A stretch of 64,000 bases of DNA from NCBI RefSeq assembly GCF_013387485.1, contig NZ_JABBXB010000002.1, forward strand, positions 444,405 through 508,404, in the 5' to 3' direction. A program made the position numbers and the translations under genes. Of the stretch, positions 15,915 to 23,799 are shown in pieces. The notes under the pieces are model-generated. The model was not told where the DNA came from, ran no database searches, and saw only the letters and a list, made by a program, of their open reading frames with translations. Origin of the DNA: Stenotrophomonas sp. SAM-B (GTDB lineage: Bacteria; Pseudomonadota; Gammaproteobacteria; Xanthomonadales; Xanthomonadaceae). The number at the start of each line of letters is the position of its first letter. Positions within the stretch are counted from its first letter, which is position 1.

Positions 15915-16181
15915 TCACAAGGGTGGCGGGCTGTCCCTGTCGCGCTGCACCCGTGTCCGATAGGCACCGACATTGTCACCCCGGATGCGTCGCTCCTGCG
16001 TCCCCGTCACGGTATCGACCTTGCGGTCCGCGCCCGTCACCGGCTTGGCTTCAATGGTCGTTTCATGCTCGAACGCATGCGACTTGTCGGTGTTGCGGTA
16101 GTACCGGTACAACGCCCAGTACAACGCCGTCGCACCGGCCGGGCCGGCGGCAAGCAGCCAGAGTCCACTGTCATCGCTCAT
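15915..16181 (-). CDS. Small membrane protein of the SPFH/zinc-ribbon operon (YdjH-like position)
   Basis: The 88-residue protein has one N-terminal membrane helix (LWLLAAGPAGATALYWALY, residues 7-25). A charged cytoplasmic tail rich in Asp, Arg and Thr follows. It starts within the stop of the zinc-ribbon gene (ATGA overlap) and so is translated from the same mRNA. No family was recognised from sequence. Its place after SPFH and zinc-ribbon genes matches the small membrane protein of Bacillus ydjFGHI, but that is a positional argument only. Confidence 0.65.
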   Translation of the reverse strand: MSDDSGLWLLAAGPAGATALYWALYRYYRNTDKSHAFEHETTIEAKPVTGADRKVDTVTGTQERRIRGDNVGAYRTRVQRDRDSPPPL

Positions 16182-17524
16182 GAGGCAGCTACCAGGAAGA
16201 AGAGAACGAGGGCTTCAATGATCGTGCCGGTGGTGAGCGCCGCCAGCAGCAGCTTCCACTGCTGCACGGGCACGCTGCCCATGGTTTCACCGGTGCGGCC
16301 ATTCACCGCGATGTAGTGCAGCATGCCGCCGTTGCGGCCAGGCTGGTGATACGAGTAAAGCCACACGGGCAGGTACATCGACACCCAGCGGGTACCGTGC
16401 ACATCCACGCGCTCGCGCTCCCAGCGCACACCGCGATCGTAGCGGCGCACCGAGCCCTCGACCTGCGCCCGGGCGATCGACAGCAGCTGATCTTCCAGTC
16501 GCGGCCGCAGCTTCTCCACGTCGAGGTTGCGTTTTTCCGAGGTGAAGCCCGCCAGATAAGAGGCGTTCCACTTCAGCGCGTTCTTGGTATCGAACGGCAG
16601 GATCGCATTGATGATGTTGTTGGTGTTGGCCTGCGTATCCAGGTTGCCGCGTTCGGCCGAGGATTCCATGGTGAGATCGTCCACGGTGAAATCCACCTGG
16701 CGATCCACCTGGTAGACATCGGCGTCGTAGTAGGTCTGCTTGTTCTTCTCGGTGCCCCGCGTGTACTGCCGGGTCTGGATTTCGCCCTTGCCGGACACGC
16801 TGGCGCTGACGTTGCTGTCCACGATCATGTAGGGCAGGTAGACGCCGGTAACGTTCTCCGGCGTGAACTGGTCCTTGAACGCCTTGAGTGCGAACAGGCG
16901 GCGCTTGTCCACGAACTGGCGGATCCGCGCGACGGCATCGTCCTTGCTGATATGGAACGGCAGCACCGCATCCGGCACCGCGCCATTGGAAATCTGCTCG
17001 TTGACCCCGAACACATGGCGGCACCAGTGGCAGCGTGCCGTCATGGTGCTCTCGGTGTTGATGGTGACTTCGGCACCGCAGCCGGTGCATTTGAAGCTCA
17101 TCAGGCTGGCGGTATCGGCCTCGATGTCGCGCGCACCGGAGGCGACGACCGTGCCGCGCAGCTCGCCAATGCCTTCGCCGAACCCGAAGGCTTCCTCCAC
17201 GCGGTCGCCATGCCATTCGTGACGGCAGAACTGGCAGACCAGCAGATCGCTGCCCAGCTTCAACCGGATATCGCTGGAGCCGCACTTCGGGCAGCGGTTG
17301 AGGCCGTCCTTGAGCTCGGCCGCCGAGGTGTCCAGCGCGACCGGGTCGGGCGCCTGCACCTCATCGCGGATGGGCTGGGGCAGGGTCTCCGGGTCCAGTG
17401 GAAAACTGCCGGGCAGGGGTGGCACGTCCCGGGGCGAGCCCGGGCCGGTGACCGGTGCTGCCGGGGAAGGCGGCAACGGCGGCGGAGCCGCCGGGATCGG
17501 CGGTGGGATCTTGGGGTCGGACAT
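16178..17524 (-). CDS. TFIIB-type zinc-ribbon membrane protein (YdjG-like)
   Basis: The 448-residue protein has four parts. The first 65 residues are very Pro-rich. Two zinc ribbons follow, CPKCGSSDIRLK...CQFC at about 78-100 and CTGCGAEV...CHWC at about 145-170. A long beta-rich domain with YLPYMIVDSNVSASVSGKGE and PVWLYSYHQPG comes next. A single C-terminal helix (LLLAALTTGTIIEALVLFFL) anchors it in the inner membrane. Bacillus YdjG has the same zinc ribbon plus membrane layout and works with PspA and YdjH at the membrane. Here it lies between an SPFH gene (21 bp upstream) and a small membrane protein gene (4-bp overlap). Confidence 0.78.
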   Translation of the reverse strand: MSDPKIPPPIPAAPPPLPPSPAAPVTGPGSPRDVPPLPGSFPLDPETLPQPIRDEVQAPDPVALDTSAAELKDGLNRCPKCGSSDIRLKLGSDLLVCQFCRHEWHGDRVEEAFGFGEGIGELRGTVVASGARDIEADTASLMSFKCTGCGAEVTINTESTMTARCHWCRHVFGVNEQISNGAVPDAVLPFHISKDDAVARIRQFVDKRRLFALKAFKDQFTPENVTGVYLPYMIVDSNVSASVSGKGEIQTRQYTRGTEKNKQTYYDADVYQVDRQVDFTVDDLTMESSAERGNLDTQANTNNIINAILPFDTKNALKWNASYLAGFTSEKRNLDVEKLRPRLEDQLLSIARAQVEGSVRRYDRGVRWERERVDVHGTRWVSMYLPVWLYSYHQPGRNGGMLHYIAVNGRTGETMGSVPVQQWKLLLAALTTGTIIEALVLFFLVAAS

Positions 17525-17545
17525 GGTGTCGGTGCGCTCGGTGTC

Positions 17546-18685
17546 TTACAGCCCCAGCGCCTTGGCCTTGAGCTTGTCGTAGTCGTCCTGGGTGATCAGG
17601 CCGAGGTCGAGCATCTCCTTGGCCTTCTTCAGCTTGGCGACCGGATCGTCCGCTGCGGGAGCGACCGGCTGCTGCATGCCACCGACCCCGAGCATGCCCG
17701 AGGCCATGCCCACGCCGACCAGGCCCGCCGCGCCGCCATTCTCACCGGCCGACTGGATGCCTTGGGCCACGCTGGCCTGCAGGTTGGAATTGCCGCGCGA
17801 GCCGGCCAGGGCATCGGCGCGCTGCACGGTCTTGAGCAGTTCGCGGGTGTTGGCGTCGTACTCGATCGAGACGATGGCGGTCTTGACGATGGCCAGGCCA
17901 CGATCGGACTCCCACTGGTAGCCCTGCTCGACGGCAGCGGACAGGCTCTGCGCGAAGCCCAGCGAATCCTGCTGCAGCTTGGTGATGCGGTTGCCCTTGC
18001 CGGGATCGTTCGTATACAGGCTGAAGGCCGGGGCCAGCGAGCCGACCACTTCATTGAACAGCTGGCTGGCGGCGGCGTTGTCCAGATCGGTGAAATCGAA
18101 CACCTGGCCCGGCTGCAGGTAGCTGGCCGGCACGAAGTTCTTCACGAACAGGATCGGATCGACGATCTTCAGCGTGTACGAGCCGCGCGTGACCGCGCCG
18201 ACCTGGGTGCCGAGGAAGCCGTCGTCCCAATAGATCTCGGACTGCGTACCGAAGCGGTTGTCCGGCAGTTCCTTCAGCGAGACGAAGAAGGCCGCCTGCT
18301 GGGACCCGGGCTGGCCGCCGAACTTGAAGCGTTCCCAGCTCTGCTTGATCAGGGGGCTGACGAAGCCGTCGCCGGCGAAGATCGACTGCGAGTTGGCATC
18401 GTCGGAGCGCCACTCGTAGCCGCCCGGTTCGGCGACGAAGCCGGTGATCGCGCCGTCCTGGAACAGCAGCAGGCCATAGCCTTCCGGAACGACGATCTTC
18501 GAGCCGTTGGTGATGATGTTCGAGGAGGCGCTGGTGTTCGACCCGCGACCGGCATTGGTGCCGCGCGGCACGGCCGCGAACAGCGCTGCCGTGGAGGGCA
18601 GGCCCGTCGGCACGGTGTAGAAGTCCTTCCACTGGTCGGCCAGAACGCCACCGACTGCCCCTGCCACTGCCTGACGAAGACCCAT
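17546..18685 (-). CDS. SPFH-domain protein with C-terminal SHOCT (YdjI / virion-core-like)
   Basis: The 379-residue protein starts at ATG 18685, preceded by GGGAG. The SPFH core spans about residues 60-290 (IVVPEGYGLLLFQDGAITGF, then SYTLKIVDPILFVKNFVP and the helical SLSAAVEQGYQWESDRGLAI). After a Gly/Ala linker, a C-terminal SHOCT motif (DDPVAKLKKAKEMLDLGLIT...YDKLKAKALGL) ends the protein. Such proteins assemble at membranes. The genes behind it make this a YdjI-YdjG-YdjH-like envelope-protection operon. A PspA gene, which heads the Bacillus operon, is absent. An in-frame stretch upstream of 18685 lacks family similarity. Confidence 0.83.
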   Translation of the reverse strand: MGLRQAVAGAVGGVLADQWKDFYTVPTGLPSTAALFAAVPRGTNAGRGSNTSASSNIITNGSKIVVPEGYGLLLFQDGAITGFVAEPGGYEWRSDDANSQSIFAGDGFVSPLIKQSWERFKFGGQPGSQQAAFFVSLKELPDNRFGTQSEIYWDDGFLGTQVGAVTRGSYTLKIVDPILFVKNFVPASYLQPGQVFDFTDLDNAAASQLFNEVVGSLAPAFSLYTNDPGKGNRITKLQQDSLGFAQSLSAAVEQGYQWESDRGLAIVKTAIVSIEYDANTRELLKTVQRADALAGSRGNSNLQASVAQGIQSAGENGGAAGLVGVGMASGMLGVGGMQQPVAPAADDPVAKLKKAKEMLDLGLITQDDYDKLKAKALGL

Positions 18686-18899
18686 GACCCGCTCCCTGTG
18701 ATTCGTGGCCGGACACCGTGCCCGCCATGCCCGGCTGACTATATCAGCAGCCAGGGCACCGGCAGGAGGCGCCTGCATCCAATCCGCCCCGTTGCCCGTA
18801 CAACCGGCCATGAACCCCAAGTCGCCGATCGCCCGGAACTGGCCTAGGATGGACGCCGACCCCTCTGCTGCAAGGTTGACGCCTTTCGAGGCGGCCCGG

Positions 18900-19475
18900 A
18901 TGAGTGCCATTCCCGCGCAACACACTGCGGAGCTGAAGACCTGGGCTGCGGATGTGGCCGCGGTGGCCGGCGCGCGTGACCGTGAGTGTTTCATGCGCAT
19001 CTACGACCACTTCATGCCGCGCCTGTGCCGGTATCTCAGTGGACTGGGAGCGCCTCAGGCGGTGGCGGAGGACCTCGCCCAGGAGGTTCTGCTGAAACTG
19101 TGGAACCGCGCCGATCTCTACGATCCTTCCCGAAGCGGCCTGGGCACCTGGCTGTACCGGATCGCCCGCAACCTGCATATCGACCGCGTGCGGCGGGAAC
19201 ACATCTGGGTGCATGCCCACGAGGTGGTCGAGCAGGCTGCCGAGCAGGATGACGGGCGGGGCTCCCTGGCCGAGCTGCACACCGAGCACGTCCGGCTCAA
19301 GCAACGGCTGGACGAACTTTCCGCCACACAGGCACGGCTGATCCGGATGTCGTACTTCGAAGCAAAGACCCATTCCGAGATCGCCGACGAATTGAACATG
19401 CCCCTGGGAACGGTCAAATCACACATCCGGCGGGCGTTCCTGCAACTGCAGTCGCTGATGGGAGAGAAGCGGTGA
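18900..19475 (+). CDS. ECF-family RNA polymerase sigma factor
   Basis: The 191-residue protein has a sigma-2 region (AEDLAQEVLLKLWNRADLYD, with GLGTWLYRIARNLHIDRVRR) and a sigma-4 helix-turn-helix (LSATQARLIRMSYFEAKTHS, then EIADELNMPLGTVKSHIRRA). The stop overlaps the GTG of the downstream ChrR-type anti-sigma gene (GTGA). This arrangement is that of the RpoE-ChrR (ECF11-like) systems that answer singlet oxygen and organic peroxides in Rhodobacter and Caulobacter. ATG at 18900 gives the family length. I could not identify its autoregulatory promoter in the 214 bp upstream. Confidence 0.9.
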   Translation: MSAIPAQHTAELKTWAADVAAVAGARDRECFMRIYDHFMPRLCRYLSGLGAPQAVAEDLAQEVLLKLWNRADLYDPSRSGLGTWLYRIARNLHIDRVRREHIWVHAHEVVEQAAEQDDGRGSLAELHTEHVRLKQRLDELSATQARLIRMSYFEAKTHSEIADELNMPLGTVKSHIRRAFLQLQSLMGEKR

Positions 19476-20146
19476 ATCCTCGCCACCACCTGGATCCGGC
19501 CACCGTGCTCGCGTTTGCGACCGGCACGCTGGCAGCGGAGATGTCCGTGGTTGCCGCCGCGCACCTAGAGTCCTGCCCCCAGTGCCGGGAGCAGCTGCGC
19601 TCGGCCGAGCGCTTGGGCGGGGTGCTGCTTGAGCAGCAAGGGTCGCCGCCAGCGGAAGAACATCGGCAGGCGGCGCTGCGGGAGGCAATGCTGGGCAGGC
19701 TGGATGCGCCGACGCCGCCCGCGGTGGCGCCGGTTGAGGTCGAGCGCAGCCGGGTGGGCACGCACGATCCGGATCGGCTGCCCTCCGCGCTTGCACCGCA
19801 TTTCGGGACGTCTTACCGCTCGCTCAAATGGCGGTGGATGGCGCCGGGTGTGCACTGCATCCGCGCCCCGGACCTGCCGTCGCTGATCATGCTGAAGATC
19901 GCGCCCGGTAAATGCCTGCCCATGCACAGCCATGGCAACAGCGAGCTGACCCAGATCCTCCGCGGTGCCTATGACGATTCACTGGGGCACTTCGCACCGG
20001 GCGATGTGGCCGATCTGGACAGTGAGGTCGAACATCAGCCGGTGACCACCCCCGGGGTGGCGTGCATCTGCGTTTCAGCGCTGGATGCGCCGCTGGTCTT
20101 CAGTGGCTGGTTCGCCCGCAAGCTGCAGCAGGTGTTCAAGCTCTGA
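19472..20146 (+). CDS. chrR: ChrR-family zinc anti-sigma factor with cupin domain
   Basis: The 224-residue protein begins with a zinc anti-sigma (ZAS) domain: HH at residues 5-6 and HLESCPQC (H31, C35, C38). A C-terminal cupin follows with its own metal motif PGKCLPMHSHGNSELTQILR and a later His in EVEHQP. In Rhodobacter ChrR the ZAS half holds the sigma factor and the cupin half is needed for release by singlet oxygen. The gene starts with GTG inside the sigma stop (GTGA), preceded by GGAGAG. The 3' end overlaps the convergent EAL gene by 11 bp. Confidence 0.88.
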   Translation: MNPRHHLDPATVLAFATGTLAAEMSVVAAAHLESCPQCREQLRSAERLGGVLLEQQGSPPAEEHRQAALREAMLGRLDAPTPPAVAPVEVERSRVGTHDPDRLPSALAPHFGTSYRSLKWRWMAPGVHCIRAPDLPSLIMLKIAPGKCLPMHSHGNSELTQILRGAYDDSLGHFAPGDVADLDSEVEHQPVTTPGVACICVSALDAPLVFSGWFARKLQQVFKL

Positions 20147-21911
20147 CGCCCGCGCCCTGTTCGAACACCTGCCTCACCGCGGGCGGGGACATGGGCCGCG
20201 CAAGCAGATAGCCTTGGACTTCGTCGATCCCCATGTCGGCCAGAACGTCCATCTGCGCTTCCTGCTCGACCGCTTCGGCCACTGTCAGATAGCCCAGCTC
20301 ATGGGCCAGATGATGGATGGCGGACACCTTGGCGCGTGCGCGCCGATTGTCAGCGATGCCATCGATCAGCGACTTGTCCAGCTTTACGGTGTGGATAGGA
20401 AGGTCTGACAGGTAGCTGAAGTTGCTGTAGCCACTGCCAAAGTCATCAATCGCCACCTTGATGCCGGCCTCCGCCATCGCCGCGATGTGGTCGATCGCCG
20501 GTGACCCCGGACGCAGCCATTCGCCCTCGGTGATCTCCAGTTCGATCATCGAGAACGGCAGCGCCCTGTGCTCGAGCTTGCTGCGGATGTCATGCCATGC
20601 CGATGCGTTGGACAGATAACTGCTGGACAGATTGATCGAGACTGGAATGTCCTGTCCCTGGGCGCGCCACGCTTGGACTTGATCCAGCGCAGTGTCCAGC
20701 ACCCAGGTCGTCACCTCGTCCATCAATGCGGTCCGCTCGAAGACCGGAATGAACTCGCCCGGGTTGATCGGCCCCAGGGTGGGGTGGCTCCAGCGGATCA
20801 AGGCTTCTGCCGAGACCGGGCGCCGACCGTCGAGGGTGAAACGGGGCTGGTAGTCGAGATGGAAGTCACCGTTCTGCAGCCCGCGCTCGGCATCCGAGGC
20901 CAGCCGGTAGGCGCGGTGCATCCGTTCGTCGCGTTGTTCGGAGTACCAGCAAAGCGCCTGGCGAGCGTCGAACGCGCCCTGCATGCTGACCAGCAGTCGT
21001 CGCAGCACGTCGTGACTGTCCTGCTCATCCGCATCGACGGCACAGATGCCGGCATGGAAGCGGGGGGACATCGGTACCGCGGCAGCCATCAACGGGCGCA
21101 GCATTCGCGTCCTCAGCTCCAGGACCAGGCTCTCGACATGGCCTGCTGCCGGCATGTCGACCACGAACGCGAAGCGGGTCACCCCGACGTGGTACACCGT
21201 TGCGGCGTCCTCCAGCGCGGTGCGCAGACGGACGCCGGCACGCCGGATCAGTGCTTCCAACGGGCGCAGCCCCAGCACTTGGCCCACCTGGTTGGCGCGC
21301 GGAATATCCAGCACGTCCACCGCGACGGCGTAAGCCCTTCCATCCGCACAGCGCGAGAGAATGCCCGGCAGATCCGCATGAAACTGGTGCCGGCTGGGCA
21401 GGCCACTGACCGGATCGAGGTTGCCGGAGAGGTTGCGCAGCTCCAGTTGTGCGATCACCAGCTCCGCCAAGGTGGCCAACTGTTCCTGATCGCGCGGGTC
21501 AAAGGTGCGCGGACGAGTGTCCATGACGCACAGCGCACCGATGGCGACGCCATTCTTGGCTACCAGCGGCGCGCCCGCATAGAAACGCAGGTGGGGACTG
21601 TGGGTCACCAGCGGGTTGTCCCGGAAACGAGCGTCCTGCTCGAGATCCGGGACGACCAGGACACCGTCGGAGGTGACGGCGTGGGCGCAGATCGACGAAC
21701 GGATATCGGTCTGCGCCATGGGCAGACCGATCCGGGAAAGGAAGCGCTGCTTCACATCCCCCAGGACCGAGACGAACGCCACCGGCGCGTTGAAGGTGTA
21801 GCCAACAAGCGCGGTGAGCCGGTCCAGCGCAGGCAGCGACGCGACGCTGTCGACCTGCATGGCGCTCAGCACCGCGCGTCTTTCATCCAGGGGGGAGGGT
21901 GGGGGACTCAT
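20136..21911 (-). CDS. GAF - degenerate GGDEF - EAL protein (c-di-GMP phosphodiesterase)
   Basis: ATG at 21911 gives 591 residues; a GTG at 21953 would add 14. The N-terminal GAF domain (ICAHAVTSDGVLVVPDLEQD, RFYAGAPLVAKNGVAIGALC) covers about 20-160. The middle is GGDEF-like but reads RFAFVVD where GGDEF should be, so it is not a cyclase. The EAL domain (about 345-585) keeps SAEALIRW, the NLS loop, EITE, DDFGSG, KLDKSLI, AEAVE and QGYLLARP, so metal and catalytic residues are intact and it should cleave c-di-GMP. There is no membrane segment. The GAF domain presumably senses a small ligand. Confidence 0.9.
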   Translation of the reverse strand: MSPPPSPLDERRAVLSAMQVDSVASLPALDRLTALVGYTFNAPVAFVSVLGDVKQRFLSRIGLPMAQTDIRSSICAHAVTSDGVLVVPDLEQDARFRDNPLVTHSPHLRFYAGAPLVAKNGVAIGALCVMDTRPRTFDPRDQEQLATLAELVIAQLELRNLSGNLDPVSGLPSRHQFHADLPGILSRCADGRAYAVAVDVLDIPRANQVGQVLGLRPLEALIRRAGVRLRTALEDAATVYHVGVTRFAFVVDMPAAGHVESLVLELRTRMLRPLMAAAVPMSPRFHAGICAVDADEQDSHDVLRRLLVSMQGAFDARQALCWYSEQRDERMHRAYRLASDAERGLQNGDFHLDYQPRFTLDGRRPVSAEALIRWSHPTLGPINPGEFIPVFERTALMDEVTTWVLDTALDQVQAWRAQGQDIPVSINLSSSYLSNASAWHDIRSKLEHRALPFSMIELEITEGEWLRPGSPAIDHIAAMAEAGIKVAIDDFGSGYSNFSYLSDLPIHTVKLDKSLIDGIADNRRARAKVSAIHHLAHELGYLTVAEAVEQEAQMDVLADMGIDEVQGYLLARPMSPPAVRQVFEQGAGVRA

Positions 21912-21985
21912 GTCGTATCGGAGGGGGGCGGGGGCCAGCGGCCTTCTGTCCACTCCATACGCGTCAAACGCCGTTCCGGATGCAG

Positions 21986-23572
21986 TTACCAGTCCGTGGG
22001 CGCGTAATCCTTCAGGAACTGACCCCAGACGTGCTCGCCGGTGTTGATGCCGTGGATGATCGGATCGACGATGCGCGCGGCGCCATCGACGATATCCAGC
22101 GGCGGGTGGAAGCGCTCTTCCTTGACCTTCTTGGCCGCGATATCCGCCGGATCCTCGTCGGTCACCCAGCCGGTGTCGACGCTGTTCATGTGGATGCCGT
22201 CGTTCTGGTAATCGGCCGCCGAGGTGCGCGTCATCATGTTCAGCGCGGCCTTGGCCATGTTGGTATGCGGGTGGCGGGTGGTCTTGAAGTTGCGGTAGAA
22301 CTGCCCCTCCATCGCCGAGACGTTGACGATGTGCTTGTCGCGTCCCGGCGTGCGCAGCATCAGCGGCTTCAGGCGCGCATTGATGATGAACGGCGCGATG
22401 GCGTTGACCAGCTGGGTTTCCAGCAGTTCCACCGAGGGCACTTCGGCCATCAGCATGCGCCAGGAGTTGCGGCCGCGCAGATCGACCTGCTGCAGATCCT
22501 GATCCAGGCGCCCGTCCGGGAACAGGTGCTGCTGGGCCACCAGCTCATCGTCCAGCAGCGGGACCTGGGACAGCTCGGCCGCACGAGTCAGGCCATTGGC
22601 GGCGTTGAAGTCGCGGCCCTGGACCACCGGCAGCGCGGCCGACCCGGTGGTGCCGAGCAGCTCGGCGCTGCGCAGCCCCTCGTAATCGCCGATCAACCTG
22701 CGCAGCGTATCGGGCACCTCCTGGAGCGGAGCGGTTTCACCCGCCATCATGTGCGCGTAGAACTGCGGCGGCCGACGCACGGTCTGGCAGGCGTTGTTGA
22801 TGATGAAATCCAGATGCGACCGCGTGGCCAGCAGTTCGTTGCAGAAGGCTTCCACGCTCGGCGTGTGGCGCAGGTCCAGGCCGTAGACCTGCAGGCGGTG
22901 ACCCCATTCGGCGAAATCCGGCTCTTCGGCGTACCGGGCGGCCGAGTCACGCGGGAAGCGCGTGGTCACGATCAGTTCCGCACCGGCACGCAACAGCTTC
23001 AGGCCGGCCTGGTAGCCGATCTTGACCCGCCCACCGGTCAGCAGCGCGACACGACCGGTCAGGTCGGCGGTCTCGGTGCGCTTGAAGAAGTTCAGCTCGG
23101 CGCAGGCCGGGCACATCTGGTCGTAGAAGTGATGCAGCTGGGTGAACTTCTGCTTGCAGACATAGCAGTGGCGCAGCTCCGGCGAATGCACCGGCTCAGG
23201 CGTGGCGTCGGCATGCTCACCGTTGGAGGCATCGTGCAGGCCCGCGGCGTGCGGCGGGAAATAGTTCGGGGTGCTGAACACCGGCTTGCGGCGCAGGGCG
23301 CGGATGCCGGTCTGCTCCAGCAGTGCCTCGGCCTTGGCCACCTTCTCCTGATGACGCGCCTTGGCCTGCTGCTTCAGCTTCGCCCGGCGGGCTTTGGGCT
23401 CGGGGTGGTAGACCTTGGCGACGACCTGGTGAAGGCGGACGCGGTCGGCTTCCGGCAGCGTATCGAGCACGCTGCGGTCGGCTTCGATGGCCTCCAGCAG
23501 GTCCAGCGCGGTGCGCAGGCGGTCGGTCAGGGGCAGGTCGTCATCGGCAAGGGGCAGGGCGGTGGTATTCAA
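21986..23572 (-). CDS. SDR-fold protein with embedded zinc ribbon
   Basis: The 528-residue protein starts with a helical domain (about 1-110), then a CxxC...CxxC zinc site (CYVCKQKFTQLHHFYDQMCP followed by AC). A Rossmann domain follows with an atypical nucleotide loop (LLTGGRVKIGYQAGLKLLRA) and NNACQTVRRP where classic SDRs have NNAG. The usual active-site Tyr (YxxxK) is replaced: the Lys lies in HTNMAKAALNMM with Thr four positions before it. Catalysis is therefore doubtful. TTG at 23572 was chosen because the protein then starts with the usual NTTALPLADDDL; TTG at 23620 is an alternative. Function unknown; it is conserved in Xanthomonadaceae as far as I recall. Confidence 0.7.
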   Translation of the reverse strand: MNTTALPLADDDLPLTDRLRTALDLLEAIEADRSVLDTLPEADRVRLHQVVAKVYHPEPKARRAKLKQQAKARHQEKVAKAEALLEQTGIRALRRKPVFSTPNYFPPHAAGLHDASNGEHADATPEPVHSPELRHCYVCKQKFTQLHHFYDQMCPACAELNFFKRTETADLTGRVALLTGGRVKIGYQAGLKLLRAGAELIVTTRFPRDSAARYAEEPDFAEWGHRLQVYGLDLRHTPSVEAFCNELLATRSHLDFIINNACQTVRRPPQFYAHMMAGETAPLQEVPDTLRRLIGDYEGLRSAELLGTTGSAALPVVQGRDFNAANGLTRAAELSQVPLLDDELVAQQHLFPDGRLDQDLQQVDLRGRNSWRMLMAEVPSVELLETQLVNAIAPFIINARLKPLMLRTPGRDKHIVNVSAMEGQFYRNFKTTRHPHTNMAKAALNMMTRTSAADYQNDGIHMNSVDTGWVTDEDPADIAAKKVKEERFHPPLDIVDGAARIVDPIIHGINTGEHVWGQFLKDYAPTDW

Positions 23573-23799
23573 TTCGGATCCGGAAAAGCGGCAGGAAGGC
23601 AGGCATGGACGGCCGCGCAATGGCCGCCTGGGCGGGCATTCACCGGCAGGCCGGGGCAGACGGTGGGCGGGTATTGTCCCTGATCCTGGGATTTGATGCC
23701 GGATCGGGTGTTCAGCAGCCGAAAACGGACGCCGGCCACGGGGTTCCCGGGACCAGTGGCGATTCTGAATGCACCAGATGAAATGCGTGCGTCTCCCGC

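Noticed and set aside
16316-18847. 840-codon plus-strand frame opposite the SPFH and zinc-ribbon genes
   Set aside because: No signal, domain or repeat; it is the antisense of two genes with clear domains.
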